A DNA stretch of 33,199 bases from an uncultured Oscillospiraceae bacterium (GCA_900556525.1 USOZ01000002.1:1-33199), one strand, 5' to 3'. Counted from the stretch's first letter, positions 15,672 through 25,545 are shown. Made by a program: numbers and translations. Notes: generated by a model from the sequence alone, not told the origin.

Positions 15672-15856
15672 TGATAGGCATAGGCGATGACATAATCATA
15701 ATAATTATTTCTCTTGCAGCGGCTGCCGCTTTCATTGGCTGGGCTAGAGCAAAGGTTAAATGCAGAAAAGCTGAAAAAGCGCTTTCGGAAGCTCTCGATA
15801 AACTTTCACGTTGTGAAAATGCTTCTGAGGAGGGACAGAACCATGAAGTTATTTAA
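15671..15856 (+). CDS. Single-pass membrane micro-protein
   Basis: This 61-residue protein has one N-terminal membrane helix (IIIIIISLAAAAAFIGWAR, about residues 9-27) and a short charged helix after it. The ATG overlaps the previous stop by one base and the 3' end overlaps the next gene by 14 bases. No family is recognised. The coupling argues that it is real. Confidence 0.6.
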   Translation: MIGIGDDIIIIIISLAAAAAFIGWARAKVKCRKAEKALSEALDKLSRCENASEEGQNHEVI

Positions 15857-18800
15857 AGTTACGCTCATAACGTATGACGATTCTCAGAAAACGGAATTCT
15901 ATATGGTCCCTAAACCTGACGAGTATGATGAGAATAAAATGCCTGTTTTTCAGGAAAAAAGACTGCTTGAAAGCACGGAATTCAAGAGCTTTACGCAAAA
16001 GGCTGAATCTCCTCTCATCACGGTTAAATATGACATTTGTGAAATAAATGATTCATATGTTCAGGGAGGATATAATTACGAAAGAATACAGGCGCTGGAG
16101 TCGGATAATAAGATAAACATAATTGGCGGAAACGAATACAGCGTTCAAATGGACAAGTTAAACAGGAAAAAATCTTCGTCCGCTGACAAAAAGAAGTTTG
16201 TTCCTGTTGCGATAGCTTCCTTTTTTGTGCTTATGCTTGCCGTACTGGTCATATTCGGGTTGAATAAGAAGAAAATTCCGATTTCAGAGGAAAATGCTCC
16301 AGAGAGCCAAGATTCTGAACAGTCATCTGAGACGGAAATGTCCGCAGGCGTTTCAGAGATTCAGACTTCTGCGATAACAGAAAGTACGATTACTTCGGAA
16401 ACTGTTTTTACGTCATCTGAAGCGAATATTGCTTCAATTACTGTATCGGCATTTGAAGACGAGCCTGTACCCGCCGAAGATATATCGGTTCATTTTATCG
16501 ACGTGGGGCAAGGTGACTGCATATATGCTGAGCTTCCGAATGATATATCTGTGCTGATAGACGCGGGCGATGTCGGTGCAGGAGATGATGTAGTCGAATA
16601 CCTGTACAGTCTTAATGTAACCGACATAGATTACCTTTTTATTACTCATCCTCACAACGATCATATCGGTGGTATTCCTGCGGTTACGGATAGGATAAAT
16701 GTCGGCACAGCGATTATGCCTGAATTATCTGAAATTATGATTCCCACTACTAAAAGCTATGAGAATTTACTTAAGGCTCTGGCTGAAAACAGTATAACTA
16801 CGCAGTTTGCAAGAGTCGGCGAAAAGATTGAGGTAAGTGAGAACTGCTGTTTAACAATCGTTGCTCCGGTTAATGATTACAGCTTTCTGAATGACTATTC
16901 GGTTGTGGTGAAGCTTGAATATTATGATACCCAATATCTTTTTACGGGCGATATAGAATCAGCTGCCGAAAACGATATTTTATCCTCGGGATATAATATT
17001 TCTTCTTCGGTTATGAAAGTAGCTCATCACGGCAGCGATTCTTCATCTTCAATGCCGTTTATAAGGGCAGTTTCGCCGAAAATCTCAATTGTGTCTGTTG
17101 GCGCAGAAAATGAGTACGGTCATCCGTCCGAAGAAGTGATCGCACGCTTTCAGACTTTAGGAACTGAGCTGCACAGAACTGATGAAGAGGGTACGATAAT
17201 AGTGAAGTCTGACGGAACTGATGTGTGGGTCGAATATCCGCCTGAAAGAGATAATGATGATTCCGCAGCTGATACTGTCGGAGGAAATTCATCAACGTCC
17301 TCGCAAGCTCAAACGGGAAAAGGAACGTACAAAATCACATTTAATGCAAACGGCGGAGAAGGAAAGGTTTCCCCAATGTCGATTACGGCGGGTTTTAATG
17401 TGATACTTCCGCAGGAGGGAGTGACCCGAAACGGATATGATTTCGTCGGCTGGTCTTTAACGGCTGAAAAACAGTATCCGCTGTATGATTACAGTATGCC
17501 TGACAACGATGTGATCTTATATGCGATATGGCAGCCTAAAGAGTATACGGTAACATATGACAGCAATGGCGGGCTTGGACTGGTAGTTCCGCATAACGTA
17601 AAAGTCGGCGATGAAGTTCCGCTGCCGCTTGAGGGATTGGAAAACGGAGAGTATACACTTGTCGGCTGGAACACAAACAAAAATTCAAGAAGCGCATTAA
17701 AAAAGTATTTTATGCCGGATTCAGATGTTACGCTGTATGCTGTTTGGAGCGAAAAAGCGCAAGCTAAAATAACGCTTGTGGCTGACGGTCAGGAATCGTC
17801 TTTTGTCTGCAATATCGGTGATGAACTTAATTGCCGTGACGATTTCGGAGTAGACAAAGAGGGCTATATTGTGTCGGGCTGGACACTTTACGACGGTTAT
17901 GGGGATATATTACAGACAATGACGGTCAGGGGAGACACGACATTGTATGCGACATGGGAAGAAGCCACATATATCAACATTACTATTGACTGTTCGTACT
18001 TGAATGAAGAACCGAAGATCGTAAAGGCAGCATTGGATATGAATGGTCATGCAAAGGTTGAACTTCCGGTTGTGGATACTGCTAAAAACCATAAGTTCGG
18101 ATATACTTACGGCTGGAGTACGTCCAAGAACGGCACGCTAAAATACTACGGCGGCGAAATTGCTGAGTTTGACAAGCCCGCTACGGTATACCGTGTTCGC
18201 AGCATTTATTACGGCGGTGATGGAACAAAGGAACAGCCGTATCTTATAAATTCGTGGGAGCATATAAAGCTGATGTCTGAGAAAGGCGTAAAAGGGTATT
18301 ACAGACAAATCGCAGACATTCAGCTGCCGGATAGCTATGCCCATAATTCTATAAATGTGATTCCGCTTGAAAAAAGTTCGGAAAAACTGGAGGATTTTTA
18401 TTTTAGCTATGATGGCGGAGGTTACAGTATATTTAATTTGCATGGCATCGGCGGCTTGTTCGGAAATGTTACAAGAAGTGTTATAAAAAACGTGGTACTG
18501 GACGGCGTAAATATCTGCGTCAATGACGCTGAAAATGTGAAGATCGGAAATATTGTAAATAATGTCGAGGCATGCACATACAGCGCGGGCAGCAAGGAAT
18601 ATGCAGCGGGCAATTCGAGTATAAAAAATTGCGCTGTTTTAAATAGCACTATAACAATCAGCGGCGGAACTGTTGATTACATCGGCGGTGCTATAGGATA
18701 TGGAGGCTCGGTTTGTGATACATATATCAATCTGTGCAGTATTTATGTTGAAGCAAATGCGTCGGTAAATAATATCGGCGGAATTGCCGGACGGGCTGCT

Positions 18801-19370
18801 GAGATAAGCAGCTCTTACGTTGTGGGACTAAATGTGGAAGGCAAGATAATTGAAGGCGGTTATAATATAAAGAACCTTGGCGGTGTTGTTGCGACGGGCT
18901 TGGGTATCTCAATAGAGCGAACCAACCATTCGTATCGGTATGAGGGATGTAATGTGACTGATACAGCGGTGCGTAATGCGGTGTTTAACAATGCGGAAAA
19001 CATCGGAGGGATTATATCCGTTGCCGAGGGAAATAACGGCAGTCCTTACATTACAAGATGCTATATTGCAAATGCCGTAATGAACGGCGGTACAGTCGGC
19101 AGCATAGTTGGGTGCGATGGTTCAAGCGCAATGAGGTATACAGTATCATATGTAGTGGTGGATGATACAAATGCCTACCCGAATATTGGCAGATATTCTG
19201 AACAAGCTGTATCGCAAACGGTTTTCGGCGCTCAGATTCTTCGAGTGCCTTATGACGGACTTAAAATAGACGGCATATCTTATGTTTTGGGAGAAAACTG
19301 GATATGTGACAGTAATTGCAATGACGGATTTGCATTCCCGAGCAAAATAAAAAAGTTTCTGCAAAAATAA
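15843..19370 (+). CDS. Surface-anchored ComEC-like metallo-beta-lactamase fused to InlB-type repeats and GLUG beta-helix
   Basis: The ATG at 15843 (GAGGGAC upstream) gives 1175 residues. Residues 1-118 form a small cytoplasmic domain, and a membrane helix lies at about 120-141. A Ser/Thr/Glu-rich linker runs to about 215. Residues 218-470 are a metallo-beta-lactamase fold like the ComEC C-terminus: FIDVGQGDC, HPHNDHIGG (His269, His271, Asp273, His274), FTGDIE and HHGSDSS, so the metal site looks complete. Residues 495-705 hold three InlB/Flg_new repeats, each ending in LYAIW, LYAVW or LYATW. Residues 790-1150 are Gly-rich GLUG-type beta-helix turns (IGGLFGN, YIGGAIGYGG, NIGGIAGR). The catalytic and adhesive parts should all lie outside the cell. 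It could cleave nucleic acid or phosphodiesters at the mating surface; the substrate is unknown. Confidence 0.85.
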   Translation: MKLFKVTLITYDDSQKTEFYMVPKPDEYDENKMPVFQEKRLLESTEFKSFTQKAESPLITVKYDICEINDSYVQGGYNYERIQALESDNKINIIGGNEYSVQMDKLNRKKSSSADKKKFVPVAIASFFVLMLAVLVIFGLNKKKIPISEENAPESQDSEQSSETEMSAGVSEIQTSAITESTITSETVFTSSEANIASITVSAFEDEPVPAEDISVHFIDVGQGDCIYAELPNDISVLIDAGDVGAGDDVVEYLYSLNVTDIDYLFITHPHNDHIGGIPAVTDRINVGTAIMPELSEIMIPTTKSYENLLKALAENSITTQFARVGEKIEVSENCCLTIVAPVNDYSFLNDYSVVVKLEYYDTQYLFTGDIESAAENDILSSGYNISSSVMKVAHHGSDSSSSMPFIRAVSPKISIVSVGAENEYGHPSEEVIARFQTLGTELHRTDEEGTIIVKSDGTDVWVEYPPERDNDDSAADTVGGNSSTSSQAQTGKGTYKITFNANGGEGKVSPMSITAGFNVILPQEGVTRNGYDFVGWSLTAEKQYPLYDYSMPDNDVILYAIWQPKEYTVTYDSNGGLGLVVPHNVKVGDEVPLPLEGLENGEYTLVGWNTNKNSRSALKKYFMPDSDVTLYAVWSEKAQAKITLVADGQESSFVCNIGDELNCRDDFGVDKEGYIVSGWTLYDGYGDILQTMTVRGDTTLYATWEEATYINITIDCSYLNEEPKIVKAALDMNGHAKVELPVVDTAKNHKFGYTYGWSTSKNGTLKYYGGEIAEFDKPATVYRVRSIYYGGDGTKEQPYLINSWEHIKLMSEKGVKGYYRQIADIQLPDSYAHNSINVIPLEKSSEKLEDFYFSYDGGGYSIFNLHGIGGLFGNVTRSVIKNVVLDGVNICVNDAENVKIGNIVNNVEACTYSAGSKEYAAGNSSIKNCAVLNSTITISGGTVDYIGGAIGYGGSVCDTYINLCSIYVEANASVNNIGGIAGRAAEISSSYVVGLNVEGKIIEGGYNIKNLGGVVATGLGISIERTNHSYRYEGCNVTDTAVRNAVFNNAENIGGIISVAEGNNGSPYITRCYIANAVMNGGTVGSIVGCDGSSAMRYTVSYVVVDDTNAYPNIGRYSEQAVSQTVFGAQILRVPYDGLKIDGISYVLGENWICDSNCNDGFAFPSKIKKFLQK

Positions 19371-19389
19371 AATATTTATAGGAAAACTA

Positions 19390-19418
19390 TTGACATTTTA
19401 AACAAGATCTGATATAAT
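19390..19418 (+). promoter_or_regulatory. Consensus SigA promoter for the giant helicase gene
   Basis: TTGACA (19390-19395) and TATAAT (19413-19418) are both perfect and spaced by 17 bases, 19-47 bases ahead of the ATG. The expected transcript start (about 19425) falls on the GGAG at 19425-19428, so the leader would be only about 12 bases and would barely contain the ribosome binding site. Confidence 0.8.
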
Positions 19419-19436
19419 GAAAAAGGAGCAGAACCC

Positions 19437-22400
19437 ATGACAAAATTACAAACAGTGCAGCAAATAAGCCGTGAGATCATCGAGGCACTATACAAAAATA
19501 AAGAGGAATATGCCAAATTCCTCAGATTTGCAGCTAATATTTACAAGCTTTCCACATCGAGCGCAATGCAGTTATATCTTGCTAATCCCGACGCAAAGCT
19601 ATTTGCCACTTATGATGGTTGGATTAACAACGGACGCTATGTGCTTAGAGGAGAAAAAGGCTCAGCCATAGTAACGCCCGACCAGCAGCTTCAAACATAT
19701 TTTGCGGATACCCAGACCGACGGCAAGGAGATAAAGCTGTGGAGCATTACCAAGGAGAACAAAGAGGAGCTTGTGAAGCAGCTTGATCGGGATATGGGGA
19801 CTGAGGCAAAAACGGTTTCCCAGTGTTTGGATATGATCGTTGAGAACTCGGCTAATAAAATTCTGCCGTGTATTGAAGCGAATCTTGATATTCCGATTCG
19901 GGATAAACTCAGCTTTGAAAAGTCCTACAAAAGTATGATTTTGAGCGAGGTTATAGAGCGCTGCACTTTTGAAAGCCGTTTTAAGTATAAGGGGCAATCT
20001 GAGTACCGTCCCGATATGTATGCTATAGATATGTGCAAAAATTCAGACGAATTTCTTTGCCTTGCAGACGGTGTGGGCGCGGCTGCCAAAAATGCAATTT
20101 TAAGCATAGCAAATAAAATTGAACAAATTCAAAAACAGCAGGAATTACAAAGGAGTGACGAAAATGAGCGAAATCAAAACGAAAATCGAGAACGGAGTAA
20201 CAATGTATCTGTGCGAGGAGGACGGGAAGTGGTATCCCGAAATCACGACGGAAACGCTGGGTTCGGGGAAAGAGGCGTATCAGATGGATTACAAGCTCGA
20301 TCTCAGAACGTGGACGTATCTGCCTCAGCTGAAATTGGCGGACAACGAGGAGGAAGAGCGACTTCTCCAGCAGCCGATAGGGTACTTCGGAAAGAAGTGG
20401 CAGGAATTCATGACGGAGAATTATCCGGGACGTCGGCTGGGATTGGAACTCAGCCTGAGATGGTTGATAATCCCTCGATTGATAGACAAGGAAGCAGAGG
20501 AAATGAGGGAGACGCTGGAAGCAAATTACAAGAAGCAGAACCCGATGCCGGAAACGTATTGGGAGAAAGCGGAGTATATCAAGACAATGCAGCAGGAGAA
20601 TCTCAGCATAATAATGAGGGAATTAGTTCTTCAGGTGAGGTCATAAAAAGAGAGGCAGGGGAAATAACTCCTGCCTCTTATAAATTTGAGACGCAGGATT
20701 TTGCCATAGCTGATGAAAATATCGGAATTGGCGGACCGAAAGAAAAGTATGCGGCAAATATTGCCGCGCTGAAAGTTCTGAAAAGATGCGAAAGAGAGGG
20801 CAGAGCAGCGACGCACACTGAACAGACTGTACTTTCCGGATATGTGGGGTGGGGAGGTTTGGCAAACGCATTTGATGATACCAAATCGGATTGGTCATCA
20901 GAATATGCGGAATTAAAGCAGCTGCTTACAAGCGAAGAATACGAAAGCGCCAAAGCCTCGACTTTGAGCGCTTTTTATACTTCTCCGACTATAATTGATG
21001 AAATGTACAGTGCGCTGCAGCGATTCGGATTTACCGGAGGAAATATTCTGGAGCCGTCTATGGGAATAGGCAATTTCTTCGGCAGAATGCCTGAAGAAAT
21101 AAAGAATAGTTCAAGCCTGTACGGGGTTGAACTTGACGATGTTTCAGGACGTATTGCGAAACTGCTGTATCAAAGTGCGGACATATCTATAACAGGCTTT
21201 GAGCGGAAAAATTTTGAAGACAGTTATTTTGATGTTGCAATCGGAAATGTGCCGTTTGGAGATTTTGGAGTAAATGATAAACGCTATAATTCTCGTGGAT
21301 TTTTAATTCACGATTATTTTTTTGCCAAAACCCTCGATAAACTTGCGCCCGGAGGAATTGCGGCGTTCATAACCTCAAAGGGAACTATGGATAAGCAGTC
21401 TACAGCGGTTCGGGAATATATTTCGGAACGCGCGGAACTAATAGGGGCAATTCGCTTGCCCAACACTGCGTTTAAGGAAAATGCCGGAACAAATGCCACG
21501 ACTGATATTATTTTTCTTCAAAAGAGAACTAAGCCGACGGTAGAAAAGCCGAATTGGATTTATACGGTTCGCAATGATGACGGAATAGTTCTTAATCAGT
21601 ATTATGACGAACACCCTGAAATGATTTTGGGGCAAATGAAAACCGTATCTTCGCGTTTTGGAATGACGACGGCGTGTGTTCCTAATGAAAATGCTGATTT
21701 GAAAACTCAACTTCACGAAGCTGTGAAAAATTTGCAGGCTCAATTTGCAGTCAAAAAAGCAGAAATGCAGGAGAAGCGCCAGAATGGTGAAATTCCCGCG
21801 ACCGCTGACGTTCGCAACTTTACTCATACGATAGTTGAAGATAAGATTTACTTCCGAGAGAATGAAAAAATGCTTGAGATTTCCGTTACGGAACGGGATA
21901 AGGCAAGAATAAAGGGATTGTGTGAGGTTCGAGCAGAGCTGCGTAAACTGATAAACGCACAGGTATCCGATTGTGATGACGCAGAACTTAAAGTACTTCA
22001 GAGTAATCTTACAAAGGCGTATGATAAATTCGTTGAGAAAAACGGGTATATAAGCGACAAGGCAAATGTGAAAGTGTTTGCGCAGGACGATGATATAAAT
22101 CTTTTGGTATCTCTTGAAAAAGTAGACGCGGTTACAAAACAGGTGACCAAGGCGGAAATCTTTGACCAGCGCACAATACGCCGAAGTGTTGATGTAAACC
22201 ATGCGGATAATCCTGCGGAAGCGTTGTATATAAGCATGGACATAAAAGGGGGCTTGGATATTCCGTATATTGCTGAACTTACGGACTTGTCAACAGAGAA
22301 TGTTGTGGAGCAGCTGAGCAGCGCCGGACTGATTTATCTCAATCCCGAAAAAATAAGCAAATACGGCAACGTGTACGACGCTTATGAAGAAGCGTCCGAA

Positions 22401-25400
22401 TATTTATCAGGCAATGTTCGCGAAAAGCTCGATATGATGAACTGGGCGGAACTGAGATATAGCGCAGAGCCTGAAATTTTAAAACGGCTCGAAGGCAATA
22501 GAGCCGCTTTGAAAAACGTAATGCCGCAAACCATTGAAGCGGCTTCAATAAATGTTTCGATTGGCGTTAACTGGGTCGATACTCAGGATTACGGAGAGTT
22601 TATAGCGGAATATTCAAAGCTGCCAAGTTTTATATCATGCTCATGCCCTATTCATCGTACCCGAAGCGGTGAATACAAAATTGAAAACAAGTCGAACTGT
22701 AAGCATTCAATGTCTGCTGTGTCAACATACGGGACAAGCCGAATGAATAGCCTTGAGATCCTCGAAAACTTATTGAACAAGCGTGAAATAGTTGTGAGAG
22801 ACCGCAAGGAAACAGACGGTGTTGAACGATATGTTATAAATCCGAAACAGACGCAACTGGCAGCGGAAAAAGCGCGGCAGATGTCTGAGGGTTTTCAGAA
22901 GTGGCTTTTTGCCACGCCTGAACGCAGAGAAAAATATGTTGAACGTTACAACAGGTTGTTTAACAGCATTATCGGCAGGCAGTATGACGGTTCGCGGCAG
23001 ACGTTTCCCGGTATGAGTCCTGATATACAGCTGCGCGAACACCAGAAGAACGCAGTTGCACGCGCGAAGCTTGGCGGAAATACTCTTCTTGCTCATGTCG
23101 TAGGCGCGGGAAAATCATTTGAAATGGCTGCTGCAACAATGGAGAAGAAACGTCTTGGGACAATTACAAAGGCTTGCGTAGTTGTTCCGAAGCACCTTGT
23201 CGGACAGACAGCATTGGAGTGGCAGCGGCTGTATCCAAACGCACATCTGCTTACAGCAAGCGAAAAGGATTTCAGCAAAGACAACAGACAGCGGTTTATG
23301 GGACGTTGTCTGACCGGTAATTACGACGCCGTTATAATGTCTTATGAACAGTTTGAAAAAATCCCCATGTCGCAGGAATATAGACTTAATTTTTTGAGGG
23401 AGGAACTTAATGAAATTATTGACCAACTTTCGGAGCTGCGCTCGAGCAGCCGTTCAAATTTTTCCGTAAAGGATCTCGAGGGTGAACGCAAAAAACTGGA
23501 GAAGAAAATTACGCAGCTTATGGACGGCGGCAAAACAAAGGATACGGCTATCAATTTTGAGCAGTTGGGATTTGATTATCTTGTCGTTGATGAAGCTCAC
23601 GCTTATAAGAACGGACTTGTGGTTACGAAGATGAATAATGTATCGGGAGTTTCGTCACGTCCCGCGCAAAAATCAGAAGATATTCTGATGAAGTGCCGAT
23701 ATATGAATGAAAAGACAGATTACAGCGGCATACTTTTTGCAACCGGCACGCCAGTTTCAAACTCAATGTCTGAGTTTTACACAATGCAGCGTTATCTTCG
23801 TCCTGACTTGCTTGCAAAAGCAGGATTGCAGACGTTTGACGATTGGGCGAGCAATTTCGGCGAGGTGGTATCACAGCTCGAACTAAAGCCTGCGGGAGAC
23901 GGCTACAGAACGAAACGGCGCTTTGCAAAATTCAATAATTTGCCGGAGCTAATGCGGATGTACAAGGAATTTGCGGATATAAAGACCGCTGAGAATTTAA
24001 AGCTGCCTGTACCTGATATGATTGGCGGAAAGCCTATAACAATCGTTGCAAAGCCTGATGAATTTCAGACGGCGTACATACAGGAGCTTGCGGAGCGAAG
24101 CGAGCGTGTCCATAGCGGCGCGGTAGACTCTACGGTCGATAATATGCTTAAGATAACGCATGAAGCGCGGCTGCTGGGTCTTGATGCAAGGGCAATAAAC
24201 CCTGCGGTACCCGAAAATCCCAACGGAAAGGTTAATATGTGCATAGAAAACGTTATGCGCATATATGAAAACACATCTGAGCAAAAAGGTGTTCAGGTCG
24301 TTTTCTGCGATATTGCGGTAAACGGCGATGAAAAAGCAGGAAAATGGAGCGTTTATGATTATCTGAAACAGGAATTTATAAGACGGGGGATACCTGAAAC
24401 GGAAATATGTTTTGCGGGAGATGCGAAAAATCAAGCTGAGCGAAATGAGATGTACGCGCAGCTTCGTTCCGGTACAAAACGTATTGTAATTGCCTCGACG
24501 TCAAAAATGGGAACCGGAGCAAATATTCAGAAAAAGCTGACGGCGCTTCATCACCTTGACATTCCGTGGAAACCCTCGGACCTCGAGCAGCGTAACGGTC
24601 GAATATTGCGTCAGGGCAATGAGTTTAAAGAGGTCGGCGTATATCATTATGTTACCGAAAAGACTTTTGACGCCTATATGCTCAACATTATCACTACAAA
24701 GCAGAAGTTTACCTCTCAAGTCATGACGGATAAAGCGCCTGCACGCACCTGCTCCGACGTAGATGATATGGTGCTTAATTATTCCGAAATGCAGGCTATA
24801 GCTTCCGGTGACCCTCGCATAAAAGAGAAGATTGAGCTTGACGGCGAAGTTGCCAGATTGCGGACTCTTGAGTCTGAACACTACAAGCAAATCTATAAGA
24901 TTCAAGACGAAACGATCCCGGGGTATAAAAGTGATTTGGCTGTTGATGAGAAGCTTCTTTTGAATGCAAAAGAGGACTTGGAAACAAGAAATAAAACTAC
25001 TCTGACAGATAAGTTCCCGGGAATTGAAATTGACGAAGTTTTTTATGACGACCGAAAAGAAGCAGGCACAGCGTTAAGACCGTTCATAGAGAAGATTTAT
25101 AACGGCAAGGGTGATATGTCGCTTGAGGTAGGCAGCTATTGCGGATTCAAGTTAACGGCTGAGCAAAGTTCTTTTTCTGCCAATTCTGTAAAGCTAGTCT
25201 TGAAAGGAAAGCTGAATTATACGACGGAAACAGAACTTGCCTCCGATATTGGGAATGTGATGCGCATTGAGAATGTTTTCAAAAGCGGCATTGAAAAACG
25301 CGTAAAGCTCTATGAAAGCAGAATAGAGGAAACAAAGCGAAATCTTGAAGAAGCGGAGGAAGCTATTACAAAGCCTTTTCCTCACGCTGAGGAGCTGAGG

Positions 25401-25541
25401 CGCAATTCTGCTCGGCTTGAGGAACTTAACGCAGTTCTTAATGCTGACACGCCCGACAGTGAATCAATTGGCGAAGAAGAACAGATAGGTTCGGAAGAAA
25501 AAACAATGCAAGAAGAACGCAAAAATATGCTGCGTATGTAA
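19437..25541 (+). CDS. Giant ArdC-like / DNA methylase-like / SNF2 helicase protein
   Basis: This 2034-residue protein belongs to the large helicase-methylase proteins of Gram-positive ICEs and phages. Residues 1-230 resemble an ArdC/LtrC N-terminal domain (YDGWINNGRYVLRGEKGSAI). Residues about 236-405 are a disordered Gly/Arg/Glu-rich linker. A Rossmann methylase-like domain follows, with EPSMGIGNFF at about 539-548 and NVPFGDFG at about 604-611 (in place of NPPF/Y). The helicase has a GAGKS P-loop at about 1223-1227, DEAH at 1385-1388, and motif VI RNGRILRQG at about 1717-1725. The end is coiled coil. Likely roles are protecting or remodelling incoming DNA, but this is inference. It has its own promoter. 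Its linker contains a second gene in another frame. Confidence 0.88.
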   Translation: MTKLQTVQQISREIIEALYKNKEEYAKFLRFAANIYKLSTSSAMQLYLANPDAKLFATYDGWINNGRYVLRGEKGSAIVTPDQQLQTYFADTQTDGKEIKLWSITKENKEELVKQLDRDMGTEAKTVSQCLDMIVENSANKILPCIEANLDIPIRDKLSFEKSYKSMILSEVIERCTFESRFKYKGQSEYRPDMYAIDMCKNSDEFLCLADGVGAAAKNAILSIANKIEQIQKQQELQRSDENERNQNENRERSNNVSVRGGREVVSRNHDGNAGFGERGVSDGLQARSQNVDVSASAEIGGQRGGRATSPAADRVLRKEVAGIHDGELSGTSAGIGTQPEMVDNPSIDRQGSRGNEGDAGSKLQEAEPDAGNVLGESGVYQDNAAGESQHNNEGISSSGEVIKREAGEITPASYKFETQDFAIADENIGIGGPKEKYAANIAALKVLKRCEREGRAATHTEQTVLSGYVGWGGLANAFDDTKSDWSSEYAELKQLLTSEEYESAKASTLSAFYTSPTIIDEMYSALQRFGFTGGNILEPSMGIGNFFGRMPEEIKNSSSLYGVELDDVSGRIAKLLYQSADISITGFERKNFEDSYFDVAIGNVPFGDFGVNDKRYNSRGFLIHDYFFAKTLDKLAPGGIAAFITSKGTMDKQSTAVREYISERAELIGAIRLPNTAFKENAGTNATTDIIFLQKRTKPTVEKPNWIYTVRNDDGIVLNQYYDEHPEMILGQMKTVSSRFGMTTACVPNENADLKTQLHEAVKNLQAQFAVKKAEMQEKRQNGEIPATADVRNFTHTIVEDKIYFRENEKMLEISVTERDKARIKGLCEVRAELRKLINAQVSDCDDAELKVLQSNLTKAYDKFVEKNGYISDKANVKVFAQDDDINLLVSLEKVDAVTKQVTKAEIFDQRTIRRSVDVNHADNPAEALYISMDIKGGLDIPYIAELTDLSTENVVEQLSSAGLIYLNPEKISKYGNVYDAYEEASEYLSGNVREKLDMMNWAELRYSAEPEILKRLEGNRAALKNVMPQTIEAASINVSIGVNWVDTQDYGEFIAEYSKLPSFISCSCPIHRTRSGEYKIENKSNCKHSMSAVSTYGTSRMNSLEILENLLNKREIVVRDRKETDGVERYVINPKQTQLAAEKARQMSEGFQKWLFATPERREKYVERYNRLFNSIIGRQYDGSRQTFPGMSPDIQLREHQKNAVARAKLGGNTLLAHVVGAGKSFEMAAATMEKKRLGTITKACVVVPKHLVGQTALEWQRLYPNAHLLTASEKDFSKDNRQRFMGRCLTGNYDAVIMSYEQFEKIPMSQEYRLNFLREELNEIIDQLSELRSSSRSNFSVKDLEGERKKLEKKITQLMDGGKTKDTAINFEQLGFDYLVVDEAHAYKNGLVVTKMNNVSGVSSRPAQKSEDILMKCRYMNEKTDYSGILFATGTPVSNSMSEFYTMQRYLRPDLLAKAGLQTFDDWASNFGEVVSQLELKPAGDGYRTKRRFAKFNNLPELMRMYKEFADIKTAENLKLPVPDMIGGKPITIVAKPDEFQTAYIQELAERSERVHSGAVDSTVDNMLKITHEARLLGLDARAINPAVPENPNGKVNMCIENVMRIYENTSEQKGVQVVFCDIAVNGDEKAGKWSVYDYLKQEFIRRGIPETEICFAGDAKNQAERNEMYAQLRSGTKRIVIASTSKMGTGANIQKKLTALHHLDIPWKPSDLEQRNGRILRQGNEFKEVGVYHYVTEKTFDAYMLNIITTKQKFTSQVMTDKAPARTCSDVDDMVLNYSEMQAIASGDPRIKEKIELDGEVARLRTLESEHYKQIYKIQDETIPGYKSDLAVDEKLLLNAKEDLETRNKTTLTDKFPGIEIDEVFYDDRKEAGTALRPFIEKIYNGKGDMSLEVGSYCGFKLTAEQSSFSANSVKLVLKGKLNYTTETELASDIGNVMRIENVFKSGIEKRVKLYESRIEETKRNLEEAEEAITKPFPHAEELRRNSARLEELNAVLNADTPDSESIGEEEQIGSEEKTMQEERKNMLRM
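20164..20646 (+). CDS. tnpV: TnpV-like protein encoded in another frame inside the giant gene
   Basis: The ATG at 20164 has AGGAG at 20151-20155 (8 bases upstream) and opens a 160-codon frame, offset from the giant gene and wholly inside it. The product is folded-looking: KIENGVTMYLCEEDGKWYPE, then LPQLKLADN, then QQPIGYFGKKWQEFM, RLIDKEAEEMRETLEANYKK and IMRELVLQV. This matches the TnpV pattern (short N-terminal strand region, 'PIG-x-[WYF]-G-x-x', two long helices), a family first named in Tn4451-type elements and of unknown function. A 9-bp hairpin starts 5 bases after its stop. The giant frame here encodes only low-complexity linker, so the TnpV frame looks like the constrained one. Both frames are open throughout. 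Confidence 0.72.
   Translation: MSEIKTKIENGVTMYLCEEDGKWYPEITTETLGSGKEAYQMDYKLDLRTWTYLPQLKLADNEEEERLLQQPIGYFGKKWQEFMTENYPGRRLGLELSLRWLIIPRLIDKEAEEMRETLEANYKKQNPMPETYWEKAEYIKTMQQENLSIIMRELVLQVRS
20651..20678 (+). terminator. Hairpin immediately after the nested tnpV-like gene
   Basis: AGAGGCAGG (20651-20659) pairs perfectly with CCTGCCTCT (20670-20678), preceded by AAAAAG and followed by TTATAAATTT. It lies inside the coding region of the giant gene. Form and place suit an intrinsic terminator for the nested gene, though the T run is weak, so read-through of the long transcript is plausible. Confidence 0.5.
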
Positions 25542-25545
25542 CGGA

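Noticed and set aside
15714..15842. Longer N-terminus for the metallo-beta-lactamase fusion
   Set aside because: It lies almost wholly in the upstream micro-protein gene in another frame and has no suitable ribosome site; ATG 15843 has one.
20164..20646. tnpV-like gene as proof of a separate transposon inserted in the helicase gene
   Set aside because: No resolvase, terminal repeats or target duplication are seen, and the host frame stays open; only the gene-in-gene arrangement is supported.
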